Assembly: GCA_003246895.1 (NCBI GenBank)
Contig: QKCL01000039.1
Location: forward strand, 1 to 61,743
Source of the DNA: Spirochaetota bacterium
GTDB taxonomy: Bacteria; Spirochaetota; UBA4802; UBA5550
Reading direction: 5' to 3'
DNA length: 61,743 nucleotides
Shown here: in pieces, positions 1 to 9,347 of the stretch
Layout of the letters: each line of letters starts with the position of its first letter
Position numbering within the stretch: the first letter of the stretch is position 1
Position numbers and translations under genes: made by a program
The notes under the pieces: model-generated
Database searches by the model: none
The model's input: only the letters and a program-made list of their open reading frames with translations
Told to the model about the DNA's origin: nothing

Positions 1-144
1 CTCTGGATAAGGCCTCCAGAAAATGGACCAGGCCTATTCTGGATTGGGGTCTTGCTTTGAATCAATTCGCAATTCACTTTGAAGGTAGAGTGCAGATTTA
101 ATATGAATCGAAGGCTATTTACACAAAAAATCTGACACTCTCGT
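1..144 (+). mobile_element. 3' end of an IS256-family insertion sequence (left contig edge)
   Basis: These 144 bases are repeated exactly, in inverted orientation, at the right edge (61600-61743). They hold the last codons of a Mutator-type transposase, then about 40 bases of non-coding end finishing in a GACACTCTC-type terminus. The element is cut by the contig edge, so only the 3' end of the copy is seen. The sequence just after 144 is already in phase with the 21-bp array, so this copy appears to have inserted into that array. Confidence 0.85.
3..101 (+). CDS. IS256-family (Mutator) transposase, C-terminal fragment cut by contig edge
   Basis: The reading frame from base 3 to the TAA at 99-101 gives a 32-residue tail containing KWTRPILDWGLALNQFAIHF and then FEGRVQI. 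This KWT..I..W..ALNQF.I.FEGR pattern is the well-conserved C-terminus of IS256-family DDE transposases. The catalytic part lies beyond the contig edge. Whether the full gene is intact cannot be judged. The right-hand copy encodes the same residues on the other strand. Confidence 0.88.
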   Translation: MDKASRKWTRPILDWGLALNQFAIHFEGRVQI

Positions 145-297
145 CGTGAGCATAAACTTCATGGTCGTGAGTATAAACTTCATGCTCCCAAGCATTGATT
201 TTATACTCACGAGAGTAAATTTCATGTTCCGGAGTGTTAATTTAATGCTCCGATGAGTCTTGTTAATACTCGGGACCATGAATCTGATACTCAGCAG
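143..297. repeat. Degenerate 21-bp tandem array, about 7 units (left)
   Basis: Units of exactly 21 bases start at 151, 172, 193, 214, 235, 256 and 277, of the kind CATAAACTTCATGGTCGTGAG shortened or mutated from unit to unit; a partial unit (143-150) abuts the insertion sequence end. On the + strand one frame reads as a heptad of the type S-I-N-F-M-x-x up to a stop at about 253. Two successive units (193-234) match units at 61255-61296 of the right array much better than they match their own neighbours, so the two arrays share ancestry, not just period. Confidence 0.85.
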
Positions 298-703
298 TAT
301 CAGGGAAACACAGAGGTGTGTCTCCTGGACGCGGCATGATGCAGAATTATCTGTTTATCCTGTGCCGCGTATTCATAGCCGGAAATCTGTAATATTCTCC
401 TGTATAATTACTATTTTTCCATTCCGCATGTCTGTTCACATGCCATAATTACAGTAAAAAGGCATAATAAATGATTTAGTGGCTTATCCCGTGGCAAAAA
501 GGAATGCGAGTCTGGATTTCAAAGAGCCTGCCGGATTCAACTCCGGCCATGCAGTGCAGACAGCACTTGTAAAACCGGCAAAAGTGACGTAGGGCACAGC
601 CGCTTCTGAAAGGCAGTAAAGGCAATCCTTCCCATAAATTTTAATTGCTTAATTATGAAAATGGAACAATATTTAAAAACAAAACAAAAGGGATATCGGG
701 CAT
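298..703. other. Intergenic stretch with no supported gene
   Basis: No convincing open reading frame. An 8-bp inverted repeat with a 26-base loop (329-336 with 363-370, ACGCGGCA/TGCCGCGT) is visible but has no T tract. The last 60 bases before the next gene are AT-rich and probably hold its promoter, though I cannot name exact boxes. Confidence 0.5.
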
Positions 704-1912
704 ATGAAAAAAATATTTATGGCGGGTTTATTAATAATATGCATTGGGTTTACGTCATGCAGCAGAAAAAAAATATCCTCCTTCGATGAGGGGAGCATCA
801 AGCAGAAAACATACAGGGAAGTCATCAAATACAGGCTCATTCACGGGAAAATGCTGGTTCCCGTAACAATACATGGGAAAAACTATAACTTTATTTTTGA
901 TACTGGCGCTCCGTTATCAATTTCAAAAAAAATATATGAGGATATTAAACCGGATGTAAAAGGGGAAATGGAAATATCTGACGGTTCCGGAAAAGTACGT
1001 AAAATGCCGGTCATTTCACTGCCTGAACTGGAATTAAAGGGGATCACTTTTACCGATACAAGCGGTATTCTCCTGCATGATGAATCTATCCGGATGTTAA
1101 AATGCATGGAGGCTGATGGCATCATTGGAAGCAATATGCTGAGAAATTCAGTAATACAGATTGACGGCCGCAGCAAGGAGATCGTTATAACAGACAATGC
1201 AGATAAACTCGGCCTGAAAAATGTTATGTATCAGGAAGTTAAATTTGCGCCGGGACAGAGTAATCCCCATATAATGGTCGCCGTGGAAAACAGGGGAGAG
1301 CTTTTGGGGGACATGGTTCTCATTGATACAGGGTCACGGGAATTTTACTCCATGTCAAATGAAATCTACGGCTATTACAAGAGCAAGGGATTCTTCATGA
1401 AGGTACTGGCTCAAGGTAATGGATCATTTGTATGGGGAATTCACGGAAATGAAAGCAGCAACAGGCATTATGTTCTGAATATTCCCGGATTTAACCTGTA
1501 CAAGTCAAGGTATAAGAATGTAATAGTGCAGACCGTTGCTGATGATATATCCCGCATAGGCTCTAAAGTTTTTGAATACGGCAAAGTGACCATCGATTAC
1601 AGAAATAAACAATTTTACTATGAGGCTTATAAAAACGTTAAAACAGATTCCTTATCGGAACGCCCCTGGCAGATCTCACCTACAATGAAAAACGGAAAAC
1701 TGGTAGTGGGAGTTATCTGGGACAAATCGCTGGAAAAAAAGATCAATCCAGGGGATGAAGTATTGGGAATAAACAATATGGATTTCCAGTCTTTGAGTTC
1801 CTGTGAACTGCTTTTTACAAGGAGAAACAGCGCCACAGGAAAGCAGTTTACAGTAAAATTAAAGGACATAAAAACAGGAGAGACTAAAACCTTGCTGATT
1901 CGGCGGTTATGA
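704..1912 (+). CDS. Lipoprotein with paired retropepsin-like aspartyl protease domains and C-terminal PDZ domain
   Basis: The 402-residue product begins with a lipoprotein signal (hydrophobic run, then FTSC with Cys19 as lipidation site). Two aspartyl-protease signatures are visible: FIFDTGAP (Asp66) and LIDTGSREF (Asp208), as in gag-pol-like/retropepsin-type bacterial proteases where two half-lobes each give one catalytic Asp. The last ~75 residues, with NPGDEVLGINN, look like a PDZ domain, which would bind peptide C-termini. It probably cleaves envelope proteins; the substrate is unknown. The gene stands alone, with a loose hairpin (2007-2035) downstream. Assignment of the fold is confident, protease activity is inferred. 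Confidence 0.85.
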   Translation: MKKIFMAGLLIICIGFTSCSRKKISSFDEGSIKQKTYREVIKYRLIHGKMLVPVTIHGKNYNFIFDTGAPLSISKKIYEDIKPDVKGEMEISDGSGKVRKMPVISLPELELKGITFTDTSGILLHDESIRMLKCMEADGIIGSNMLRNSVIQIDGRSKEIVITDNADKLGLKNVMYQEVKFAPGQSNPHIMVAVENRGELLGDMVLIDTGSREFYSMSNEIYGYYKSKGFFMKVLAQGNGSFVWGIHGNESSNRHYVLNIPGFNLYKSRYKNVIVQTVADDISRIGSKVFEYGKVTIDYRNKQFYYEAYKNVKTDSLSERPWQISPTMKNGKLVVGVIWDKSLEKKINPGDEVLGINNMDFQSLSSCELLFTRRNSATGKQFTVKLKDIKTGETKTLLIRRL

Positions 1913-2006
1913 AAGAACAGCGGTGCTGTATAACGGGAGAGTGTCATTCTTGACCTGAACCCTGTGCAGTACCCTTGTCTTCTCCATCTTCTTCTGTACC
2001 CGGTAC

Positions 2007-2035
2007 ACAGCAGCAGATTTATCATCTGCTGCTGT
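2007..2035 (+). terminator. Hairpin downstream of the protease gene (weak terminator candidate)
   Basis: An 11-bp perfect inverted repeat, ACAGCAGCAGA / TCTGCTGCTGT, with a 7-base loop, 95 bases past the stop codon. The T run after the stem is poor, so factor-independent termination is uncertain. The stretch 1913-2354 holds nothing else that I can support. Confidence 0.35.
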
Positions 2036-2354
2036 AGATTTACACAGTTACCCTGACACATGGATCGCGTCTTTCTGAGGCAACAATGTGTCTATTTAAC
2101 ACTCCGGAAAATAACTCTGATGCACAATATCATGAGAGACAGTCAAGTATGCACCTCCGGGACAGGCACAGAATGTAATTTCATTTATTTAATTCTTCAC
2201 ACTTTATTATTCCAATGCGCCCTCATGGAAAAGTTGAGTATTTGGAGATAAGAATCTCCTGCAAATATCACTGCCCCCCTCTTTGATTTTGACTTACCTG
2301 CATGATGTATGTATATTAATTTATAAAACTATCCTTTTACAGCAATGGTGGCCG

Positions 2355-4163
2355 ATGAAGACTGTTAATATCCTCTACACAAAGAAAGATGATCTTCTTG
2401 AAACTGGCAGAAAAGCCTCAGCATATCCCGCTGGCCGGATTCTTGTTCAGGTTTTCTCGGGAGTAAGGGATCTCAATCTATTAGAAGCCATAAGATCTGA
2501 CATTATTGATGTTTTTCCCGGTGCTGCAGTCATCGGTGCAACAACAAACGGTGAAATCATAAATTCATCATCAATCGACGATTCAGTTGTTGTAAGTGTT
2601 TCCTTTTTTGAGACAACTTATGTAAGATCGCATTTTATAGGCCAGAACGATGATTTGATACTTGCGGGACAAACAGCAGCAGACTCCATTGAAAAATTTA
2701 ATCCCGAAGCCAGGGCCATAATCATTTTCGGCTGCGGACTGAAGAACGGCTGCCTGATGAAGGATATTCCATTTTTTGACGAGATCCACAAAAGGCTGAA
2801 CAGAGTCATCATAGCAGGAGGCAGAGCGGGGGTTCATGCAACATCCGAAACTCCCTGTGTTTTTGCAGAAGAAGGAATTTCCAGGGAAGGGTTTGCCATG
2901 GCATCTTTATCGGGAGATGGACTCAACATAAACAGGGCATATAATATCTCGTGGCTCCCTGTGGGTAAAAGAATGAACATAACCGGTGTACATGGAAATA
3001 CTGTATTTGACATAGATGACAAATCTGTAAGAGAGATATACTCTCATTATCTCGGAATAGGACTTGATGATGGTTTTCTATTTCTGATGAATGAATTTCC
3101 CCTAATGATTGAAAGGAACGGTCTTCTGGTAACCAATCCCATCTCTTCGATAAACAAGGACGGTTCTTTTGAATATGTTCAGCCATTAAATCTCGGAGAG
3201 CAGGTTCGTTTCAGCTTCAGTGATATCGGCCTTCAGGAGGAGGGAGCAGCAGAGTTGAAATCCAGGATCAGGGAATACAGGCCTGAGTCTGTTTTTGTAT
3301 ATTCATGCGCTTCAAGAAAACTGACTTTCGGTGATAACATCTCTGTAGATATGTCTGCCCTGAATGAATTTCCATGTTCCTCGGGTTTCTTTACATTCGG
3401 AGAATACTTTACAGATCAAAGCTTCCATTTTCATATTTTTCAGCAAACCATGACTGTACTGACTCTGTCTGAATCTGAATCTATTAATGAACAATGCCTT
3501 GGTAAAAATGAAATCCCGGAAGCAGTACAGAGCGACACCATCAGGTACAGGCTTCTTAAGATACTCAACCATCTTATGGGAAAAACCACCCAGGAACTGG
3601 AAGAAAAAAATGCTGAACTTAATGAACTTGCCAGCAGGGACAGCCTGACCGGACTCTTTAACCGCCGTTATTTTGACGAAACCCTTATTCGTGAAATAAA
3701 GGCCAATGACCGCAGCTGTACCCCCCTGTCGCTCCTTCTCCTTGACGTTGACTTTTTCAAACAGTTCAACGATATCTACGGGCATGTTGCAGGAGATGAC
3801 TGTCTGAGGGGTATAGGCCACATTCTCGGCAAGGAGATCCGCAGGCCCAGCGATCTGGCATTCCGCTATGGAGGAGAGGAATTCGGATGCCTCCTCTCAC
3901 ACACTGACCATAATGGTGCCATGTCGGTTGCCGAAAAGATAAGATCAGACATTGAGCAGCTTAGAATTCCTCATGAAGGATCCAGGATCTCTGATTATGT
4001 TACCGTGAGCCTTGGAGTAATTACTCTCAACTGTCATCCCGACAGCGACCCTGCAACGCTGGTGAGTCTCTGTGACGAACAGCTCTATGAAGCCAAACAC
4101 GGAGGAAGAAATCGTGTAACTGGCCGGGACATCAGCTGTTTTTTTGAGAATAAAGAAAATTAG
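2355..4163 (+). CDS. FIST sensory domain - GGDEF diguanylate cyclase
   Basis: A 602-residue cytoplasmic signalling protein. Residues ~5-215 match FIST_N (AGRILVQVFSG, IGATTNGEI) and ~220-385 FIST_C; FIST domains are thought to sense small ligands such as amino acids. A short coiled coil ([19 protein letters not shown]) leads into a GGDEF domain with GGEEF at residues 506-510, so cyclase activity to c-di-GMP is expected. An RxxD motif (RPSD) lies five residues before GGEEF, the classic product-inhibition I-site. I chose the ATG at 2355 because the 24 extra residues from an upstream ATG (2283) look non-coding and FIST normally starts soon after the N-terminus. Monocistronic. Confidence 0.9.
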   Translation: MKTVNILYTKKDDLLETGRKASAYPAGRILVQVFSGVRDLNLLEAIRSDIIDVFPGAAVIGATTNGEIINSSSIDDSVVVSVSFFETTYVRSHFIGQNDDLILAGQTAADSIEKFNPEARAIIIFGCGLKNGCLMKDIPFFDEIHKRLNRVIIAGGRAGVHATSETPCVFAEEGISREGFAMASLSGDGLNINRAYNISWLPVGKRMNITGVHGNTVFDIDDKSVREIYSHYLGIGLDDGFLFLMNEFPLMIERNGLLVTNPISSINKDGSFEYVQPLNLGEQVRFSFSDIGLQEEGAAELKSRIREYRPESVFVYSCASRKLTFGDNISVDMSALNEFPCSSGFFTFGEYFTDQSFHFHIFQQTMTVLTLSESESINEQCLGKNEIPEAVQSDTIRYRLLKILNHLMGKTTQELEEKNAELNELASRDSLTGLFNRRYFDETLIREIKANDRSCTPLSLLLLDVDFFKQFNDIYGHVAGDDCLRGIGHILGKEIRRPSDLAFRYGGEEFGCLLSHTDHNGAMSVAEKIRSDIEQLRIPHEGSRISDYVTVSLGVITLNCHPDSDPATLVSLCDEQLYEAKHGGRNRVTGRDISCFFENKEN

Positions 4164-4435
4164 GCTGAGAACAGAACCTGTTCAATCCCCATTTCTCCTC
4201 CCTCACCTTCTTTAACCGGTTCATAACGGCAATATTATCATCCGGTGCTGAACACTTACACAGTTTTTCTGACAGACCTGTAATATTTATTTAGTGTCCA
4301 GGTGCCGGATTTTTTATGGCCAGAAATCCAAAAAGAATCCCCCAAAATAATTAATTATTTTTATATACCAAAAACCTGCTCATATGATATAGTTACCTTG
4401 AAATGGTATAATAAATTATTTAATGGAGTATTTTC

Positions 4436-5767
4436 ATGAAAAGTAATTTATCTTCACAAAGATTTACAGCTTTTAAAAACGCAGTAACCATAATTTTGCT
4501 TTTACTTTTCACCGTCATATCCCCATCTGTTCTGAAGGCCGGAACACCCGGGAAAATTATCTGGAACTATGATTTTACGCGGGTAAACAGTGCCTACATG
4601 AGCAGGGTAACGGTATCAGCAAACATGGTTGTTGTCCCTCTGGGCACGGAAGACATGATCTGCCTTGATCTCAATACAGGGAAGGAAATATGGAAAAATC
4701 CGACTTCAAATCCCAATACAAACACAACCAAACCTGCTGCTTTCACATTAAACAACAGGATCTACACTTCGGAAAATGTATCCTACACAAAGGGTATAAT
4801 GAAGTGCCTTGATCTCAATACAGGTTCCCTGATCTGGCAGTTCCAGACACCTCAAGGGGAAAACGCCGATATCAAATACGGCCGTAAACAGATCAACTGC
4901 ACCCCTGTCGTGAAAAACGGAAAAGTCTATTTTCATGATTTTCAGGGAGTTATATACTGCCTCGATGCTTCAAACGGCTCACTGATATGGAAAAACGACA
5001 TAAACGTTACACTTAACAGGAAAAAGACAGAATCATGGAAACCCGATGCCTACGAATACCAGGGCCCCATCATGGTAGAGGGCAACAGCGTCTTTGCTGT
5101 CTGCACAAACCGTCAGCTGGTCTGTCTCAATGTTTCAGACGGCAGCAAAAAATGGATAAAGGAATTTAAGGGCTGGAGAGAAACCGACATCAGCCTTCTC
5201 GGCGCCTTCGGAGGGAGAGTATACGCGCTATATGCACCATGGAAAAAGGGAGCTTCAACTGAAACTCATAACCTCATTGCAATTGACTCTCAGACCGGAA
5301 AAGAAATATGGAAATCACCTCGCCTCAAGGGAACCTATTCCAGAGACCTGCGTGTCTTAAACGGAAACCTTATGCTTACAGGTGGAAATGCGCTATACGG
5401 TTCTGCATGGAACAAAAGTTATCTGACCTTCATTGACATAAATACCGGCAGAATTATCTCCCGCAAGGATCTCCCCTTTGATATCCGTTCACAGGCTGAA
5501 TTTGCAGAGGGCAAACGCTACTACATACGCTGGGATTTTCACGGCAAAGGGTCAACAAGCACTTTCTCCACCCTTCTCTACTGCGATGATGCCGCAACCG
5601 GCAGGAACCTCTGGAAAACAGCACTCATAAAAAACAGCAATGACTGGTACTATACAGGGAGAACCCCAAAGAGCCGGGCGACAAGTCTCCTGGTGGAAAG
5701 GGGACTGGCCTTTGTTACTATCAACAATCAGCTCTGGTGCATTCAGACAGGAGAAAGCGGGAATTAA
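4436..5767 (+). CDS. Secreted PQQ-like beta-propeller protein
   Basis: The 443-residue protein starts with a Sec signal peptide (hydrophobic 18-31, cleavage likely near LKAG). It then carries at least seven copies of the PQQ-like blade motif, for example TGKEIWKNP, TGSLIWQFQ, NGSLIWKND, TGKEIWKSP and TGRNLWKTA. This repeat builds an eight-bladed or similar propeller. No catalytic residues of quinoprotein dehydrogenases can be pointed to, so it may be a periplasmic binding or assembly scaffold (BamB-like fold) instead of an enzyme. A good ribosome site (GGAG) lies 8 bases ahead of the ATG and a strong terminator follows. Confidence 0.85.
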   Translation: MKSNLSSQRFTAFKNAVTIILLLLFTVISPSVLKAGTPGKIIWNYDFTRVNSAYMSRVTVSANMVVVPLGTEDMICLDLNTGKEIWKNPTSNPNTNTTKPAAFTLNNRIYTSENVSYTKGIMKCLDLNTGSLIWQFQTPQGENADIKYGRKQINCTPVVKNGKVYFHDFQGVIYCLDASNGSLIWKNDINVTLNRKKTESWKPDAYEYQGPIMVEGNSVFAVCTNRQLVCLNVSDGSKKWIKEFKGWRETDISLLGAFGGRVYALYAPWKKGASTETHNLIAIDSQTGKEIWKSPRLKGTYSRDLRVLNGNLMLTGGNALYGSAWNKSYLTFIDINTGRIISRKDLPFDIRSQAEFAEGKRYYIRWDFHGKGSTSTFSTLLYCDDAATGRNLWKTALIKNSNDWYYTGRTPKSRATSLLVERGLAFVTINNQLWCIQTGESGN

Positions 5768-5790
5768 AACAGTTCAGGATCATAAGATAA

Positions 5791-5820
5791 AAAATCCCCG
5801 TAAAGGACGGGGATTTTTTT
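5791..5820 (+). terminator. Rho-independent terminator
   Basis: The stem AAATCCCCG / CGGGGATTT is followed by a T run, 23 bases after the stop codon of the propeller gene. The A run on the other side allows it to work for both strands; the next gene (5857-6558) converges on it. Confidence 0.9.
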
Positions 5821-5856
5821 ATTAACAGTTTATTTGTATCATGTATTATAATCAGC

Positions 5857-6558
5857 CTATGGTGTATCCTGATATCCAGGTTTCTTGCTTAGTTCATCCA
5901 TCTTCTTCTCTGTCACTTTGACCATTTTCTTCGCTCTTTTCTCTTTGGGATATACTTCAAGAATGGCCAGATAACACACCCTTGCACGGGCATAGCTTTC
6001 AAATTCCATTCCAACCTGCCCCTTGCCGAAACTCTTTGCCTGCATTTCATTCACATCAGCTTTTTTATACATGGCTGCCCTGTTTTTGGGATATGCTTTA
6101 AGGGATTCATCCAGTTTATTCAGAGCCTGATCATATTTTTTCTCCTTCAAAAGAGCTGCTGCTTCCTTCATTCTCTGCCCCGCAAGGGCCTTGTCGATAT
6201 ACCTCTTCATAGTAAAACCGAAAACCTGAAGATTGGTGAGCTCCATTAGGCTGTATCCGTCATTTATGGGGTGCATCAAAAATTCCCCGCGTCCTTTGAG
6301 AACCAGCTTTATATAATCCTTGCCGTCATTGCCTTTAAACTTCTGTACATCTGCCTCGCCCTTGCCCAGAACTTTAACTGTTCCCTTTTTCCTTATTGAG
6401 TATGAACTGATCCCGTCACTGGAATAAAAGTCTATGACATCGCCATTTTCCCATGTCCATGGATGCTCCGCAAAATCTGAAACCTTTAGTTCCGCAAATA
6501 ACGGAACAGCGCAGGCCATGATTAAAACGGCCAGACTGAACATTCTGATTCTTTTCAT
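5857..6558 (-). CDS. Secreted TPR-containing protein, function unknown
   Basis: The product (233 residues from this start) has a signal peptide, MKRIRMFSLAVLIMACAVPLFA, and a mature domain of ~110 residues that I do not recognise. It ends in a tetratricopeptide-like segment (LLKEKKYDQALNKLDESLKA and the following helices). I prefer the ATG at 6558 to one five codons upstream because GGAGAGG is placed 6 bases before it and the signal peptide begins there. TPRs suggest protein contacts in the periplasm. No operon partner: the gene is flanked by terminators on both sides. Confidence 0.8.
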   Translation of the reverse strand: MKRIRMFSLAVLIMACAVPLFAELKVSDFAEHPWTWENGDVIDFYSSDGISSYSIRKKGTVKVLGKGEADVQKFKGNDGKDYIKLVLKGRGEFLMHPINDGYSLMELTNLQVFGFTMKRYIDKALAGQRMKEAAALLKEKKYDQALNKLDESLKAYPKNRAAMYKKADVNEMQAKSFGKGQVGMEFESYARARVCYLAILEVYPKEKRAKKMVKVTEKKMDELSKKPGYQDTP

Positions 6559-6702
6559 AAATGACCTCTCCATTTTTTTTTAAAATAAAAGTATCTGCGG
6601 AAAAAATCAACTCCTTTATGAAGTCAATAATTGGAAACCGGATACCTTTCAGCAAAACAGTCTCTGAAGCTGACAACACATGTTACGGAACTCAGGCTCC
6701 AT

Positions 6703-6733
6703 AAAAAAGGCCGCCCTCGGTGGGCAGCCTTTT
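6703..6733 (-). terminator. Rho-independent terminator of leuS
   Basis: On the - strand: GGCTGCCC-ACCGA-GGGCGGCC followed by six T, 32 bases beyond the leuS stop. This is a strong canonical terminator. Confidence 0.9.
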
Positions 6734-6764
6734 CTCATGATCTTTATTTTAGAATGTTCATCTG

Positions 6765-9281
6765 CTATTTTACAACTATGTTCACAAGCTTTCCGGGAAC
6801 GGCAATGACCTTTACAATGGTTTTGCCCTCTGTGAATTCCTTTATTCTTGGCAGTTCAAGGAAGAGCTTCTCCATCTCTTCCCTGCTGATATCCGCGGGG
6901 ACCATCTCCTTTGCCCTTACTTTGCCGTTTATCTGTGCAACAATTTCTATTTCATCATCCTTTGTGAGCTCCTCGATCCACTCAGGCCACTTCTCATATG
7001 CCAGTGTCTCTGTTTTTCCAAGGACCTGCCACATCTCCTCACCAATATGCGGAGCGTATGGTGCAATGAGCAGTACAAATATCTCCCATACCTTTCTGTA
7101 GCACTTCTCATGCTTCATGGCCTCATTTATGAATATCATCATCTGTGAAATTGCGGTGTTGAATTCAAGTCCTCTGGTGTCATTTGACACCTTCTTTATT
7201 GTTTTATGCAGGAGCTTCACAAGGTTCTCGTCCGGTTCCTCGTCTGTTATCTCCTTCATTGCAACTGTCCAGACCCTGTTCAGGAATCTCGACACACCAG
7301 CAAGACCGCTTGTTGACCAGGGCTTTGAAACCTGAAGGGGGCCCATGAACATTTCATACATACGCATTGAATCTGCGCCGTAGTCCCTGATTATATCATC
7401 AGGATTTATTACATTCTTCAAAGACTTTGACATCTTGGCGATTACCCTCTCGAGTTTTTCACCTGTTGCCTTTTCAACAAATACATCGGGCTCCACTTCG
7501 TCCACTGCATCAACCGCAACCAGTGACTTGTTCCTTCTCTGGTATGCAAAGGATGTGATCATTCCCTGATTCACGAGCCTCTGGAAGGGTTCTACGGTAT
7601 TAACAAGGCCAAGGTCAAAGAGCACCTTGTGCCAGAACCTTGCGTAAAGGAGGTGAAGAACCGCGTGTTCCGCCCCGCCCACATAAAGGTCAACCGGCAT
7701 CCAGTACTCCATCTTCTCCTTCGAGACAAACTCATTTTCATTTAATGGGTCTGTGTATCTCAGATAGTACCAGCAGGAACCTGCCCACTGGGGCATTGTA
7801 TTTGTCTCTCTCTTACCGGGTCCTCCGCATGAAGGGCATGTTGTGTTAACCCAGGAATCTATATTCGCAAGCGGTGACTCGCCTGTACCTGACGGCTCGT
7901 AGCTCTGAACCTCGGGAAGAGTCAATGGAAGCTCCGATTCAGGAACCGGAACTATGCCGCACTTTTCGCAGTGAACAAGCGGAATCGGTTCCCCCCAGTA
8001 CCTCTGCCTGCTGAATACCCAGTCCCTGAGTTTATAATTTATGGACTTACGTCCAAGATTTTTTTCTTCAAGCCACTTTATCATGGCTGAAATCGCATCG
8101 GGCTTGTTCATGCCGTCCAGGAATCCTGAGTTCACATGTGTACCGTCTCCTGTGAAGGCCTCCTCTTCTATGTTTCCGCCCTGAAGCACCTCAATTATCG
8201 AAAGGCCGAATTTTTTCGCAAACTCCCAGTCCCTCTGGTCGTGTGCAGGAACAGCCATGATGGCCCCTGTTCCGTATGAAACAAGTATATAGTCTGAAAT
8301 CCATACGGGAATCTTCTCCCCGTTCACGGGGTTTACCGCATAGGCGCCTGTAAATACTCCGGTCTTGTCCTTGGAAAGCTCTGTCCTCTCAAGGTCAGAT
8401 TTAAGTGAAGCGGCCCTGATGTACCCTTCAACTGCATCTTTCTGTTCAGGTGCTGTTATCTTTTCTACCAGTTCATGTTCAGGTGCAAGTACCATGTATG
8501 TTGCGCCGAAGAGTGTGTCGGGCCGTGTCGTGTAGACCTCAATCTCCCCCTGACCACTTTCAAGGGCGAACTTCACATTGGCCCCTTCTGACCTTCCGAT
8601 CCAGTTACGCTGCATGGCCTTTATGGCGTCTGACCAGTCAAGGCTCTCTATGTCATTGAGGAGCTCCTCTGCATACTCTGTAATTTTAAGTATCCACTGC
8701 CTTATGTTTCTTCTTTCAACGGGAGTCCCGCACCTTTCACATGCACCGTCCTTGACCTCTTCATTGGCAAGGCCTGTGAGGCAGTCGGGGCACCAGTTTA
8801 TGGGGGTGTTAGCCTCGTATGCCAGACCCTTTTTGAAGAGCTGCAGAAAAATCCACTGCGTCCATCTGTAGTACTGCGGGGTATGGGTGGAGATTTCCCT
8901 GTCCCAGTCATAGCTGAATCCAAGAGACTTTATCTGTTCAGTGAAACGGCTTATGTTTTCCTTTGTCGTGATCTCGGGATGGGTTCCTGTCTTGATAGCA
9001 TAGTTTTCCGCAGGCAGTCCGAATGAGTCAAATCCCATTGGGTGGAGAACATTGTATCCGTTCATGCGCAGGTATCTGCAGTAAACATCCGTGGCAGTGT
9101 ATCCTTCCGGATGGCCCACATGAAGCCCCGCGCCCGATGGGTACGGAAACATGTCGAGAACGTATCTGCGCTTTTCTTTCGGGAAGGAGCTGTCCTCTTC
9201 AACCCTGAAGGTTCTGTTTGCCTCCCAGAACTCCTGCCATTTTTTCTCTATTTCGGCAAAATTATAATCCCTAGCAGCCAT
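6765..9281 (-). CDS. leuS: Leucyl-tRNA synthetase
   Basis: Charges tRNA-Leu with leucine. At 838 residues it is normal for bacterial LeuRS. Class I signatures are intact: HVGH (residues 54-57, within [13 protein letters not shown]) and KMSKS (about 614-618). Cysteine pairs WCPDC...CERC and HCEKC...CPSC look like zinc knuckles, and the large insertion between them is the CP1 editing domain ([19 protein letters not shown]). A good ribosome site (AAGGAG) precedes the ATG. It lies 66 bases downstream of the EIIA-like gene and probably shares its transcript. No T-box fits in the short leader. Confidence 0.98.
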   Translation of the reverse strand: MAARDYNFAEIEKKWQEFWEANRTFRVEEDSSFPKEKRRYVLDMFPYPSGAGLHVGHPEGYTATDVYCRYLRMNGYNVLHPMGFDSFGLPAENYAIKTGTHPEITTKENISRFTEQIKSLGFSYDWDREISTHTPQYYRWTQWIFLQLFKKGLAYEANTPINWCPDCLTGLANEEVKDGACERCGTPVERRNIRQWILKITEYAEELLNDIESLDWSDAIKAMQRNWIGRSEGANVKFALESGQGEIEVYTTRPDTLFGATYMVLAPEHELVEKITAPEQKDAVEGYIRAASLKSDLERTELSKDKTGVFTGAYAVNPVNGEKIPVWISDYILVSYGTGAIMAVPAHDQRDWEFAKKFGLSIIEVLQGGNIEEEAFTGDGTHVNSGFLDGMNKPDAISAMIKWLEEKNLGRKSINYKLRDWVFSRQRYWGEPIPLVHCEKCGIVPVPESELPLTLPEVQSYEPSGTGESPLANIDSWVNTTCPSCGGPGKRETNTMPQWAGSCWYYLRYTDPLNENEFVSKEKMEYWMPVDLYVGGAEHAVLHLLYARFWHKVLFDLGLVNTVEPFQRLVNQGMITSFAYQRRNKSLVAVDAVDEVEPDVFVEKATGEKLERVIAKMSKSLKNVINPDDIIRDYGADSMRMYEMFMGPLQVSKPWSTSGLAGVSRFLNRVWTVAMKEITDEEPDENLVKLLHKTIKKVSNDTRGLEFNTAISQMMIFINEAMKHEKCYRKVWEIFVLLIAPYAPHIGEEMWQVLGKTETLAYEKWPEWIEELTKDDEIEIVAQINGKVRAKEMVPADISREEMEKLFLELPRIKEFTEGKTIVKVIAVPGKLVNIVVK

Positions 9282-9347
9282 TTATAACTCCTTAAAATAA
9301 TGACGGTCTGACAAAAGCCCGGCTTAACCATTGAGGCCCGGGAATTG

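Noticed and set aside
143-297. CRISPR array
   Set aside because: Units are contiguous 21-bp repeats that diverge continuously; there are no alternating repeats and spacers and no cas genes.
260-448. 62-residue reading frame
   Set aside because: Begins inside the 21-bp array, has no ribosome site and no recognisable content.
1627-2061. 144-residue frame on the - strand overlapping the protease gene
   Set aside because: Antisense shadow of the protease gene extended into the intergenic region; composition is Cys/Arg-rich and unlike neighbours.
2060-2251. 63-residue frame
   Set aside because: No ribosome site, Cys/His-rich random composition; intergenic.
9282-9347. T-box riboswitch for leuS
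   Set aside because: The leader is only 66 bases, too short for a T-box, and leuS appears to be downstream in an operon.
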